DNA from: Natrinema sp. SYSU A 869
Lineage (GTDB): Archaea; Halobacteriota; Halobacteria; Halobacteriales; Natrialbaceae
Direction of reading: 5' to 3'
Assembly: GCF_019879105.1 (NCBI RefSeq)
Contig: NZ_CP082249.1
Location: 682,001 to 746,000, forward strand
DNA: 64,000 nt
Shown here: piece by piece, positions 17,434-26,435 of the stretch
How positions within the stretch are numbered: the stretch's first letter is position 1
Layout of the letters: each line of letters begins with the position of its first letter
Made by a program: the position numbers and the translations under genes
Notes under the pieces: generated by a model
What the model was told of the DNA's origin: nothing
What the model saw: the letters and a program-made list of their open reading frames with translations, nothing else
The model's database searches: none

Positions 17434-18204
17434 CTAAACGTGCTCCTTGGGGAGCAAATCCTCGAACTTCTGGGCGGCGAGCCACTCACAGAGTTGCACG
17501 AGCTGGTCGCTTGCCGCCTCGAACAGCTGTTCGCCTTTTTCGGCAGAGGCGTCCGTCTGGTCCCCCAAGACCCCGTTGTCGGTGTTGTCGGCTGCGTCGT
17601 AGAACGTCCGCGAGCCGTGTTTGACCGTCTCAGCCGCCTCGACGCTCGGGACACCGGTCTCTCTGGCCTCCTCGAGGCGGTCGTCGTGGACCAGGTCAGG
17701 CTCGAGGTACTGAATCATCGAGGTCTCCTTCGGCCCGCCGTGGGGGCCGTTCTGCTCGAACAGGTCGTCGACCAGTTCGGGGATCGACTCGTCCCACATC
17801 CACTCGATGGCGTATGCAGCCTCGTCCTGCCGGAGCCGTCCGCCGACCTCCCGCAGGTGGGGAACGTTCCCGCCGTGGGCGTTGACGTAGATTACCCGAT
17901 CGATGCCGTGGACGGTGAGGTTCCGGGTTAGCGACTCCATGTACTCCCTGAACGCCGGCGGATCTACCCACATCGTCCCGTGGAACTGCCGGTGATGGCC
18001 GCTGACGCCGATATTGACCGTTGGGGTACAGAGATAGCCCGTCCGGTCGGCGACCTCGCGTGCGAACGCCTCCGCGATCAGGTGGTCGGTCGCCTCCGGC
18101 AGATGCGGTCCGTGCTGTTCCGTCGATCCGAGCGGCACGAGTGCGACCGATTCCGATTCGAAGTACGTCTCGAGGTCTGGCCATGCCTTGTCGCCGAGAT
18201 ACAT
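17434..18204 (-). CDS. Creatininase-family amidohydrolase (possible ArfB FAPy deformylase)
   Basis: A 256-aa protein. Metal-site motifs are LGSTEQHGPHLPEATDH (~26-42: Glu, His and Asp ligands), GVSGHHRQFHGT and VNAHGGNVPHL (~115). The family includes creatininase, MftE peptidase and the archaeal 2-amino-5-formylamino-6-ribosylaminopyrimidinone phosphate deformylase (ArfB), which acts just after GTP cyclohydrolase III in riboflavin/F420 synthesis. The first-step enzyme is encoded at 34.3 kb, so ArfB is the most attractive role, but paralogues are common. The ATG at 18204 is used; the long upstream extension is basic and non-coding. Confidence 0.85.
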   Translation of the reverse strand: MYLGDKAWPDLETYFESESVALVPLGSTEQHGPHLPEATDHLIAEAFAREVADRTGYLCTPTVNIGVSGHHRQFHGTMWVDPPAFREYMESLTRNLTVHGIDRVIYVNAHGGNVPHLREVGGRLRQDEAAYAIEWMWDESIPELVDDLFEQNGPHGGPKETSMIQYLEPDLVHDDRLEEARETGVPSVEAAETVKHGSRTFYDAADNTDNGVLGDQTDASAEKGEQLFEAASDQLVQLCEWLAAQKFEDLLPKEHV

Positions 18205-18940
18205 GATGCTCTCTCGTATGCGGATCACCAATAGCGTAGTGCCACGACACAAGCGACTCACGAGTCGAGACACGGACGCGGCGACGAAACCCGGCAACGG
18301 CTATCGCCCGGTCGAACGGGGGAGCATCACGTCGATGAGGGGCGGCCGGTAACATTGTATTACCTGATCCGGGTTACTCGGAGCGTGTTCGAGAGGACTC
18401 TATCGCTACTATTCCGACAAAACGGCCGCATTAGCTCTGAATCCGACGATATGTCCGATAAGACGGCGGAAAATCGACGGTTCGGACACGGCCTCACGTC
18501 GCCGTATCACTACGGAAGAGACCGGCAGAGAAATACTATTCCGTGCGTTCTACGTCGCGGTCGGTCGCGCGAACCCGCCATAATCTTGCTTGCATTCGTC
18601 ACGGCACCGGTCACAACCCATGAGTGAAACTGGACACGTTCGGTGGCCTGATGACGGCGGTGGTTCGTAGCCGACCCTCGGTCGTCGCTATTGCGGTTCT
18701 GAACTCGGTCACAATACGCGTTTATCGCCCGACGGCTTGAGGCTCATTTCATTCCAGATTCCAATCCTGCTCGTCGTATCGTCCGGAACCCGTATCGATC
18801 CGTCACGGTACGGCCGTCACACAATTCATTGTAACAGACACTTCAACCGTCCCAATTTCGTCGGTTGAGAACGATTGGTTTCATGACTGATTGATACGGA
18901 CTCAATTACAAAGGACGGACAACACCAACCGGAGTCGTAC
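18205..18940. other. Gene-poor stretch, 736 bp
   Basis: No convincing gene. A 58-codon frame starting at 18451 (MSDKTAENRRFGHG...) has mixed codon use and no family resemblance. The segment near 18904 (CAATTACA) may be the TATA region of the following gene. Confidence 0.5.
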
Positions 18941-19741
18941 ATGGTTCCACCGTACCCTGCCCAAGCACAGGTTCCCGACTGGCTGCAAGATCCCGTCGCG
19001 GAACTGATCACGTTCCTCCCGCGGCTGATCGGCGCACTGGTCATTCTCGCGATCGGGTGGGTCCTCGGCCGCGTCGCAGCTGGCGTCGTCCGACGACTCG
19101 CCGATGGCGTCGAACTCGATCGAATGGTCCTCGAGACGCCGCTGGGTCGCATACTCGGCGGCACAGAACGAGCGGTCTCGAACGCGTTCGGGACGTTGGC
19201 GAAGTGGTTCGTCTACGGCCTCGCAATCCTGGCGGCCGCGAACGCGCTCGCGATTCCAACGCTGTCGCAGTGGATCTCGGCGGCGGTCTCGTACCTGCCG
19301 GCGTTCATCGCAGGACTGCTCGTCATTACCTTCGGGTTCGTCGTCGCCGACTTCATCGGCGATGCCATCGAGCGGACTCGCGCAGCGACTGAGACCGCCT
19401 ACACCAGTTGGTTCGCCACCGGCGCACGGATGTTCCTGTATTTCACGGCGATCGTCATCGGCCTCGATACGATGGGGATCGACGTCGGCATCCTCTACGT
19501 GTTCGCTCGAGCGCTCGCGTGGGGCCTCGGCGCGGCAATCGCCATCGGCGCTGGCGTCGCGTTCGGCTGGGGTGGCAAGGACTACGTCGCCGAAAACATC
19601 GACAGCTGGATGAACCGGACGAGCAATGTCGCGCCGAGCGAGGGAGAGTCCGCCGGCGAGCGGTCGCGAAGCAGTGAACGGACCGGCAGCAGTCCGAGTA
19701 CCGATCGCGAACCCGGACCCGGACCGGGCGACGATGACTAA
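18941..19741 (+). CDS. Mechanosensitive-channel-like membrane protein
   Basis: A 266-aa protein with about five hydrophobic helices from residue 25 to 215. The segments (FLPRLIGALVILAIGWVLG; YLPAFIAGLLVITFGFVVAD) match the conserved transmembrane-helix repeat found beside MscS-type channels. It lacks the C-terminal MscS beta domain, and ends in a Ser/Gly/Glu-rich soluble tail (~220-266). A role in turgor response is plausible by family only. ATG at 18941. Confidence 0.8.
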   Translation: MVPPYPAQAQVPDWLQDPVAELITFLPRLIGALVILAIGWVLGRVAAGVVRRLADGVELDRMVLETPLGRILGGTERAVSNAFGTLAKWFVYGLAILAAANALAIPTLSQWISAAVSYLPAFIAGLLVITFGFVVADFIGDAIERTRAATETAYTSWFATGARMFLYFTAIVIGLDTMGIDVGILYVFARALAWGLGAAIAIGAGVAFGWGGKDYVAENIDSWMNRTSNVAPSEGESAGERSRSSERTGSSPSTDREPGPGPGDDD

Positions 19742-19807
19742 CCCCGGTAACTGATCGCGGTCACGACTGACTGCGAAATCGCACAGACGATACTGACGGC
19801 GTGACGA

Positions 19808-20341
19808 TCAGTTGGCTTCGATCTCGGCTGTGGCTCGCTCCGTATTCGGCTCGTCGGTTTCGCTGCGCGGAAACAGCGGCTTGACCGGAACGATTACGTG
19901 GGCTCGCACGAGCCGCCCCTCGTTCCGTCGCCACTTTTTCAGGTGTGCGATCGAGTGCGAGCCGTCGTAGCCGTCCTCGATTTGCTCACAGATCTCGTCG
20001 AACTCGTCCTCGTTGAACAGTTCGGCCGAGAGCGGGTCCGTCTCGACTGCGACGCTCCCGCGTCGCGCGTAGACATCGAGGCGGCCCTCGAACGCGTACT
20101 CGAGATCCTCGATCCAGCCGTGGATCTCGCCGACCGTCGGCTGGTCGGGCGCTGTCGGAAAGGTGATCGACGCTTGATACCGGTCGGGACGCTCCCGAAC
20201 GTGTCGCTGCCAGAGTCGTCCCAGCCGCCGTGCAGTCCCGGCACCGGGTAATTGTGCTGCGATGTGAGTCGCTCGGTCGGACGCGGCCGAGGCCCGTCGA
20301 TGGAGAGCCGTCACGGGGTCGGGTCGATCGCGTTCCCTCAT
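19808..20341 (-). CDS. Hypothetical protein, 177 aa
   Basis: Not recognised. The basic N-terminal half (HRRASAASDRATHIAAQLPG, RLGRLWQRHVRERPDRYQ) is followed by a folded acidic domain (ITFPTAPDQPTVGEIHGWIE ... AHVIVPVKPLF). No membrane helix or catalytic motif. ATG at 20341; it is convergent with the channel-like gene and close to the divergent gene at 20482. Confidence 0.65.
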   Translation of the reverse strand: MRERDRPDPVTALHRRASAASDRATHIAAQLPGAGTARRLGRLWQRHVRERPDRYQASITFPTAPDQPTVGEIHGWIEDLEYAFEGRLDVYARRGSVAVETDPLSAELFNEDEFDEICEQIEDGYDGSHSIAHLKKWRRNEGRLVRAHVIVPVKPLFPRSETDEPNTERATAEIEAN

Positions 20342-20481
20342 TCGTTCTCACGTTCGAGTTGCGGGCACCGGTAATACGTCCTTTGTTGTGCGGACGTGTC
20401 CGACCGGCGATCAGTGCACGTGATGTCCGTCGTCGACAGTTCGCGAGAGTTTTGTGCAATGCGTTGCTACCGGAGTACAGA

Positions 20482-20934
20482 ATGCCTCGTACGGCCACCA
20501 GCCCCTCGATACCGCTTCTCGCCGGTTCCGTCGCGATCGTCGCGGCCGGCGTCGCGGTTAATACTGGCTTTGACTCCCCGCTTCGAACACTACCGGCGCT
20601 CGTGTTGATCGCGCTCGGTGTTGCCGGCGTCACGAGCACTGCGAAAGAGGACGGAACAGCACGGCTCCGACGCACCGCGAAACGATGGTGGATGCTCGCG
20701 TTCGGTACCTTTCTCCCCTACGCGCTGGCGACGGCCCCCGACAGCGAATCGGCGGCCGCCGTCGGCGACGCACTCGCCGGACCAGTCATCGGCATCGCAC
20801 TCGAGTCGATCGCCGGCGCGACCGTTCTCTGTGCAGTGTCGATGACGGTCCTCTATGGCTTCGCCTGGTACGGCATCCATCCGGGCCAACCGACGCCCGA
20901 GGAGCGCGTCTTCACCGACGGCGGCGACGAGTAG
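20482..20934 (+). CDS. Small four-helix membrane protein, paralogue of the gene at 24188
   Basis: A 150-aa protein with four hydrophobic segments and a short acidic C-terminal tail. The tail (YGIHPGQPTPEERVF) and the helix-2/3 region (RRTAKRWWMLAFGTFLPYALA) resemble the protein encoded just after the sensor kinase (GSAAPAEEPDEQVF; RRTLAWTALGLWLPF). Function unknown. Its position 58 nt before the kinase start suggests co-transcription and a possible role in membrane sensing. ATG at 20482. Confidence 0.75.
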   Translation: MPRTATSPSIPLLAGSVAIVAAGVAVNTGFDSPLRTLPALVLIALGVAGVTSTAKEDGTARLRRTAKRWWMLAFGTFLPYALATAPDSESAAAVGDALAGPVIGIALESIAGATVLCAVSMTVLYGFAWYGIHPGQPTPEERVFTDGGDE

Positions 20935-20992
20935 CGCGCTCAAGGTTGGCGTCGGCGCTGGACTTATCCGTTCGAACGGCCTCCTACTCTCA

Positions 20993-23900
20993 ATGACTGA
21001 ACGGGCGGAACCAGCGGCGCCAGCCCCCTGGAGCGACGGTAACGATCGGGCGGCGATCCAGTGGTACCGGACGTTCGTCGATACGGTTGCAGACGGGGTT
21101 TTCCAGCTCGACGCAGACGATCGCATCGTCGGGGTCGACGACACCCTCCTCGAGCTGACGGGCTACACCCGCGAAGCGCTCCGTGGCGAGCACATCGCAG
21201 TCCTCCTCGGTGAGTTCAGTACTGGATCGTTCGTGGGAGGGTCCGCTACCGACGTGACCGAATTCGAGCGATCGATCCGGACAGCCGACGACGCCACGAT
21301 TCCCTGCGAGCTACGGCTCGGGACGGTCCCCGGCGCTGACGGTCGACGGGGATCGATCGGCGTCGTCACCGAACTCGACCGCGACTCTCGAGCGGCGTCG
21401 GGATCCGTGTCAACTCGGCCTCATCCGTTCGGATCGATTACCGGCGTACTTGAGGAGGCCGACGTGGGGGTCTTCGTGCTCGACAGCGAGTTCGACGTCG
21501 CGTGGATCAACGACGCCACCGAGCGGTACTTCGGGCTCAACTCGGCGGACGTGGTCGGACAGGACAAACGGACCGTGATCGACGAGACGATCCGCGACCG
21601 AGTTGATGATCCGGACGAATTCGTCGACATCCTCAGCGCGGCCTACGACGACAACAGCGACGCCGCGCGGTTCGAGTGCCGCGTGACCCCGGGGGACGAC
21701 CGCGAGGAACGCTGGCTCGAGCACCGGAGCAAGCCGATCGAATCCGGCCCGTACGCGGGCGGACGGGTCGAACTCTACTACGACGTGACCGAACAGCACC
21801 GGCATGCCTACCAGCTCCGACAGCTGAACGAGGCCGTTCGTGAGTGGCTCGGCACCGGAACGCGCGAGGCCGTCGCCGAGCAGGCCTGTCGCCATCTCTC
21901 TGATATCCTCGATCTCGAGCTCAACGGCGTCTTTCTCTCCGATTCCGAGCGGACGGCCCTCGAGCCGGTCGCCTGGTCCGAGGCCGCGGCGGCCCTGTTC
22001 GACGAACTCCCGACGTTCGCGGCGGGAGAGGGGTTCGCCCGGCGCATCTTCGACTCCGGCGAGCCGGTGATCTCCGACGACGTACCCGTTGATTCGGATA
22101 GTTACAACCCCGAGACACCGATCCGAAGCAAGATCGGTCTCCCGATCGGGGACCACGGCGTCGTTATCATCGGATCCGAAGTGCCCGGCGCGTTCGACGA
22201 GAGCGATCTCTCGCTCGCAAAAGTCGCCGCGTCGAGTCTCGAGGCGACCTTCGACCGGATCAGCCACGAAGAGACCCTCGAGCGCGAGCGGGCCCAGACC
22301 GAGACGCTGCTCCAGACGGCACCGGTCGCGATTTCGGTCGAGGACGCCGACGGTGAGACCGTGCTGGCGAACCGACACGCGCAGACGGCGCTCGGACTTG
22401 ACGACCGCGACCCGCTCGGCGAGACGGAGCTACTCGCTGAACAGACCGTCGTCGATGTCGACGGCAACCCGGTCGGGCCCGATCGCGGGCCATCAGCCCG
22501 TGTCAGGGAGACCGGCGAGCCGGTCTCCGACGAGGTGCTCGTGATCGAGGGGCCGTCGGGCGAACGGATATGGTTCTCCGTCACCGCAGTCCCCGTGTTC
22601 GGTGCCGATGGTGAACTCGAGCGGGTCATCTCGGCCGGCGAGGACATCACGGCGCTCAAAGATCACGAGCGCCGCCTCGAGCGACGCAAGCGGGAGCTCG
22701 AGACCGAACTGAGCGAGATCCTCGGCCGCGTCTCGGACGCGTTCTACGCGCTCGACGACGACTGGCGGTTCACACACGTCAACGACCGCGCGAAAGAGCT
22801 TCTCGGGTACGCGGACGAGGACCTCGTCGGCAAGAACATCTGGGAAACGTTTCCCAGCGGAACGAGATCAGATCTCATCGACCACTATCGGGAAGCCATG
22901 GAGACCCAGCAATCCGTTTCGTGGGAACGCTATTCGGACTCGTTGGACATCTGGATGGAAATCCAAGTGTATCCCTCCGAGACGGGACTGTCGGTGTACT
23001 TCCACGATGTCACCGATCGGAAGCGACGCGAGCGACACCTCGAGCAGTACGAACGGATCATCGAGACCATCGAGGACGGCATCTACACCCTCGACGAGGA
23101 CGGGCGATTCACGATGGTCAACGACGCGTACGTCTCCCTCACCGGCTACGACCGTGAGGAGTTACTCGGAAGCCACGGTTCACTCATCGTCGACGAACGA
23201 GTAATGGAACTCACCCGACAGGTCGCCGACGACGAGGGCGACAAGCCGACGATAGAGACGGATATCGAGACGAAATCCGGCGCACGAGTCCCGGTAGAGG
23301 CGACGGTAACGTCGATTACGACCGCGGACACCGGTTGCGAACGGATCAGCGTCGTTCGGGATGTCACCGAGCGACAGGAACGACAGCGCCGGCTCGAGGA
23401 ATCGAACGAGCGCTTAGAACAGTTCGCCTACGCCGCCTCGCACGACCTTCAGGAACCCCTGCGGATGATTACCAGCTACCTCCAGTTGATCGAGGATCGA
23501 TACGCCGACGACCTCGACGAGGACGGCCAGGAGTTCATCGACTACGCCGTCGACGGGGCTGAGCGCATGCGGGAGATGATCGACGGCCTCCTCGAGTACT
23601 CCCGGGTCGAAACGCAGGGCGAGCCCTTCGAACCGGTCGATCTCGATGCGATCCTCGCAGACGTTCGCGAGGACCTCCAGTTCTGTATCGACGAACGGGA
23701 CGCCGAGATCACGGCGGACGACCTGCCCCGTGTCGTGGGCGATGCGAGCCAGCTCCGGCAGGTGTTCCAGAACTTGCTCTCGAACGCGATCGAATACAGC
23801 GGCGACGAGCCACCGCGGATTCACATCAGCGTCGAGCGTGCCGGCCGGAACTGGGAGCTCACAGTCCGCGACGAGGGGATCGGCATCGAACCCGACGACC

Positions 23901-24088
23901 AGGATCGAATCTTCCAGGTGTTCCAGCGCCTCCATAGCCGCGAGGACCACGCTGGGACTGGAATCGGGCTTGCGCTCTGTCATCGGATCGTCGAGCGCCA
24001 CGGCGGCGAGATCCGAGTCGACTCCGACCCGGGCGAGGGGGCGGCGTTCTCGTTTACCCTCCCGGCCGTCGATACGGGCGCGGACTGA
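20993..24088 (+). CDS. Multi-PAS/GAF sensor histidine kinase, 1031 aa
   Basis: Domains in order: PAS (~22-135), PAS (~145-270), GAF (~280-430), PAS (~430-555), PAS (~565-685), PAS (~685-800), HisKA (~805-895) and HATPase (~905-1027). The phosphorylated His is in AYAASHDLQEPLRMITSYLQ; the ATPase N box is NLLSNAIEYS, G1 DEGIGI and G2 GTGIGLAL. No membrane helices, so it is a cytoplasmic sensor for redox, light or small ligands. No response regulator is adjacent. The ATG at 20993 starts a short linker before the first PAS domain. It lies between two related small membrane protein genes. Confidence 0.95.
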   Translation: MTERAEPAAPAPWSDGNDRAAIQWYRTFVDTVADGVFQLDADDRIVGVDDTLLELTGYTREALRGEHIAVLLGEFSTGSFVGGSATDVTEFERSIRTADDATIPCELRLGTVPGADGRRGSIGVVTELDRDSRAASGSVSTRPHPFGSITGVLEEADVGVFVLDSEFDVAWINDATERYFGLNSADVVGQDKRTVIDETIRDRVDDPDEFVDILSAAYDDNSDAARFECRVTPGDDREERWLEHRSKPIESGPYAGGRVELYYDVTEQHRHAYQLRQLNEAVREWLGTGTREAVAEQACRHLSDILDLELNGVFLSDSERTALEPVAWSEAAAALFDELPTFAAGEGFARRIFDSGEPVISDDVPVDSDSYNPETPIRSKIGLPIGDHGVVIIGSEVPGAFDESDLSLAKVAASSLEATFDRISHEETLERERAQTETLLQTAPVAISVEDADGETVLANRHAQTALGLDDRDPLGETELLAEQTVVDVDGNPVGPDRGPSARVRETGEPVSDEVLVIEGPSGERIWFSVTAVPVFGADGELERVISAGEDITALKDHERRLERRKRELETELSEILGRVSDAFYALDDDWRFTHVNDRAKELLGYADEDLVGKNIWETFPSGTRSDLIDHYREAMETQQSVSWERYSDSLDIWMEIQVYPSETGLSVYFHDVTDRKRRERHLEQYERIIETIEDGIYTLDEDGRFTMVNDAYVSLTGYDREELLGSHGSLIVDERVMELTRQVADDEGDKPTIETDIETKSGARVPVEATVTSITTADTGCERISVVRDVTERQERQRRLEESNERLEQFAYAASHDLQEPLRMITSYLQLIEDRYADDLDEDGQEFIDYAVDGAERMREMIDGLLEYSRVETQGEPFEPVDLDAILADVREDLQFCIDERDAEITADDLPRVVGDASQLRQVFQNLLSNAIEYSGDEPPRIHISVERAGRNWELTVRDEGIGIEPDDQDRIFQVFQRLHSREDHAGTGIGLALCHRIVERHGGEIRVDSDPGEGAAFSFTLPAVDTGAD
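22507..22528. repeat. Tight hairpin inside the kinase gene
   Basis: GGAGACCGGC and its exact complement are separated by only GA, giving a 10-bp perfect stem in the third PAS domain coding region. Confidence 0.7.
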
Positions 24089-24187
24089 GACGCAGACAGG
24101 GACGGATCCGACTCGAGCGGGCGGTCCGAAACGCCTGCAGTCAGCCAACAGCTATATATCCGGCCGCCTACTCAACCCGGCAAAGCG

Positions 24188-24646
24188 GTGCACGACGTGA
24201 TTCCGACAACACGCGGCTCGGATCGATCCCTGCTCGCTGCCTCGCTCGTCTGCTTCGCCGTCGCCGGCGTCACGAACATCGCCGCCGACGGAATCGGCTT
24301 CACACTCGGAGCGACAGGGCTCGCCATCGGCGGCGTCTACTGTCTCGCTCGCGACGCTCAGTCCGTCACTCGGCGGACCCTCGCTTGGACCGCGCTGGGG
24401 CTGTGGCTCCCGTTTCTCGGGGTTGCAGGGAGTCACGCCATCGGCCTCGAGACGATCGGCTCGATCGCGCCGGGGCCGACACGGGTGACGGTCGCCGGAC
24501 TCACTGCAATCACGTGGGCGACGCTGCTGGCCGCGGCCGGGACGACGATCTTCCTCGGCTTTCGTGAGTACGGGTCCGCGGCTCCCGCTGAGGAGCCCGA
24601 CGAACAGGTGTTCGACGGTGAGACAACCGACTACCCGACGCGATAA
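24188..24646 (+). CDS. Small four-helix membrane protein, paralogue of the gene at 20482
   Basis: A 152-aa protein with a GTG start at 24188, four hydrophobic helices and an acidic C-terminal tail (EEPDEQVFDGE). It resembles the protein encoded upstream of the sensor kinase. Function unknown. It follows the kinase by 99 nt on the same strand, so the three genes may form a unit. Its last 16 nt overlap the end of the convergent methyltransferase gene. Confidence 0.7.
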   Translation: MHDVIPTTRGSDRSLLAASLVCFAVAGVTNIAADGIGFTLGATGLAIGGVYCLARDAQSVTRRTLAWTALGLWLPFLGVAGSHAIGLETIGSIAPGPTRVTVAGLTAITWATLLAAAGTTIFLGFREYGSAAPAEEPDEQVFDGETTDYPTR

Positions 24647-25299
24647 CTCACCGCGATTCCCTCGCCGAGGGGCACGGCGATCGTCTCGAAGGCCGGATCG
24701 GCACGGACCATCTCGAGATAGTCGATGACCCCCTGCGTGTGTTCGTTGACGTCCGTTGGGGCACCGTCCTCGGCCCACTCGAGCAGGTCGTCGAACTCGA
24801 CGACGCTGGCCGTGATCGGGTTGTCAGCGATGACGACACCGCCGACGGGGACCTTCGAGCGGACCGCCTCGAACGCGTCCGCGTATCGGCTCTTCTGATG
24901 GTCGATCAGTACGACATCGAACGGGCCGTCGTAGCGGTCGATCGTCGCCATCGCGTCGCCGAGTTCGTACCGCGTAATATCGTTGTAGCCGCCCGCAGCC
25001 ATGTACTCGCGGGCGAGCTCGAGTTCGTCTTCGTCGACCTCTGTGAGGACGATCTCGCCGTCGTCGGGGAGCACGTCGGCGAACCAGTAGGCCGAGTAGC
25101 CGTAGCCCGATCCGAACTCGAAGACGCGCTCGGCGTCGTTCAGGCGGGCGACGAACCGGAGGAACGCGCCGACATCGGGGCCGACGTGGGGGAACCCCTT
25201 GGCGGCAGCGTACTCGTCCATCTCGATCAGCGTCTCGTCGGGATCCGGGCCGACCGCGCGAACGAAGCGAGCGATCTCGTCGGTAAGAACGTCGGTCAT
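24631..25299 (-). CDS. SAM-dependent O-methyltransferase
   Basis: A 222-aa class I methyltransferase of the catechol-O-methyltransferase-like (PF01596) type. The SAM-binding glycine motif is VFEFGSGYGYSAYWFA (~60-75), the acidic residue for ribose is LTEVDEDE, and the metal-site region is VVLIDHQKSRY followed by VVIADNP. It methylates a hydroxyl on a small molecule; the substrate is unknown. The ATG at 25299 is preferred over upstream options that add a basic, non-coding leader. Confidence 0.92.
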   Translation of the reverse strand: MTDVLTDEIARFVRAVGPDPDETLIEMDEYAAAKGFPHVGPDVGAFLRFVARLNDAERVFEFGSGYGYSAYWFADVLPDDGEIVLTEVDEDELELAREYMAAGGYNDITRYELGDAMATIDRYDGPFDVVLIDHQKSRYADAFEAVRSKVPVGGVVIADNPITASVVEFDDLLEWAEDGAPTDVNEHTQGVIDYLEMVRADPAFETIAVPLGEGIAVSYRVG

Positions 25300-25439
25300 A
25301 CGTACACATACGGTCGCCAGCCCATAGGGTTCAGGGAGGCCAGATCGGGACCGATCTGGACTTCCGACGGCGGTCCCGGCGTCGGCTCTCAGCGGTTCCG
25401 GCTCACCGGGAACGAAACGCGGTCGGGATGCTCGGTGAA

Positions 25440-25626
25440 TCACTCGAGGACGTACTCGTAGCGGTCGTTTTTCACCCACTGGCCACGTCCGGATGGACGA
25501 GATAGCGGAGCCGAAGTCGACCCAGGACTCCTATTGGACGATGGTGACCAACGGCCTGTTGCGTACCTCGAGTTCGCCCGGCGTCTCCGCCACGCGTTCG
25601 CGGTAGCAGGCGATGTTCTGGGCCAT
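25440..25626 (-). pseudogene. Coding-like remnant, broken, unrecognised
   Basis: Two stretches on this strand have strong halophile coding character in different frames: 31 residues from 25626 (MAQNIACYRERVAETPGELE...) ending in a stop at 25531, and a C-terminal tail (GQWVKNDRYEYVLE) ending at 25440. Together they look like the 3' part of a decayed gene. No family is recognised and the upstream part is missing. Confidence 0.3.
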
Positions 25627-25788
25627 GCGCTCGCCCAGGTAGTGGCTTCTCTATTCATTCGAGCGGCTTTCTATGCGCTGGTGAAAACGATTGTGCTCAG
25701 CTCCGTCGGCGGAACGGTGACGGGCGGCCGTCATCCACCGTCGCTGACAGTACCATTTTTCACGCTCGGAACCGTCGTCTCGCCCGAG

Positions 25789-26235
25789 ATGTCCGCCGAC
25801 CATCCCCTCGCCGAATCCGTCGACAACCTGGTGTATGAACCGATACAGGTCTCCGACCACGGGATCGATCTGACGGTCAGTGCCATTTACGAGGTGGCCG
25901 CTCCCGGCCGTCTCGACTTCGGCGGCGACGAACTCGAGGATGCCGACCTCGAGCCCGTCCCGACGGAACTCGAGACCCCCCACGACGAGTTCGGCTGGTG
26001 GCACCTCGACGGTGGCCAGTACGTCATCCAGCACAACGAGTTCCTGACTGACCTCGCGGAGCCGGCACAGCTCCAGCCCCGCAACGAACTGCTGGCTCGC
26101 GGCGGCTCCCATCCGTCGATGCAGGTGCGAGACCACCTGCCGTTGATCCCGCTTTCGGTGGCCGATGGGGGCCTCAAGATCAAGGAGAACGCGCGGGTAT
26201 CGACGTTAGTGCCGATCGGAACTGATCCGCAGTAA
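25789..26235 (+). CDS. dCTP deaminase/dUTPase-like protein
   Basis: A 148-aa protein of the dCTP deaminase/dUTPase trimer fold. Landmarks are HGIDLTVSAIYEV near the start (family GxDLT), GQYVIQHNEFL, and HPSMQVRDHLPLIPLSV in place of the usual Arg-Ser motif. The canonical catalytic SSxxR motif is replaced by LQPRNELLARGGSHPS, so this may be a diverged subfamily with altered activity. The ATG at 25789 (MSADHPLAESVDN) is chosen because the upstream part of the frame is not coding-like. Confidence 0.75.
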   Translation: MSADHPLAESVDNLVYEPIQVSDHGIDLTVSAIYEVAAPGRLDFGGDELEDADLEPVPTELETPHDEFGWWHLDGGQYVIQHNEFLTDLAEPAQLQPRNELLARGGSHPSMQVRDHLPLIPLSVADGGLKIKENARVSTLVPIGTDPQ

Positions 26236-26435
26236 TCACTCGCCGATCGGATCGGTTCAGGAAGCGAACGGTCGTTCACCGGTCCCGGCTCTCGGCCGAG
26301 AGCTACCGGTTTGTTTCGAAGTGGGGGTCGGAGAGCTGATCGACGAGCCTGTTTGTGCCTCACGCGCGACGAGTGGTGGCCGCGATCTCGGGCTCGAGCG
26401 ACACTCAAACGGCGGGAAAACGAATACTGTGACCG

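Noticed and set aside
18355-18627. 90-codon frame, or its 58-codon part from 18451
   Set aside because: Basic, mixed codon use and no promoter or family support; left as non-coding.
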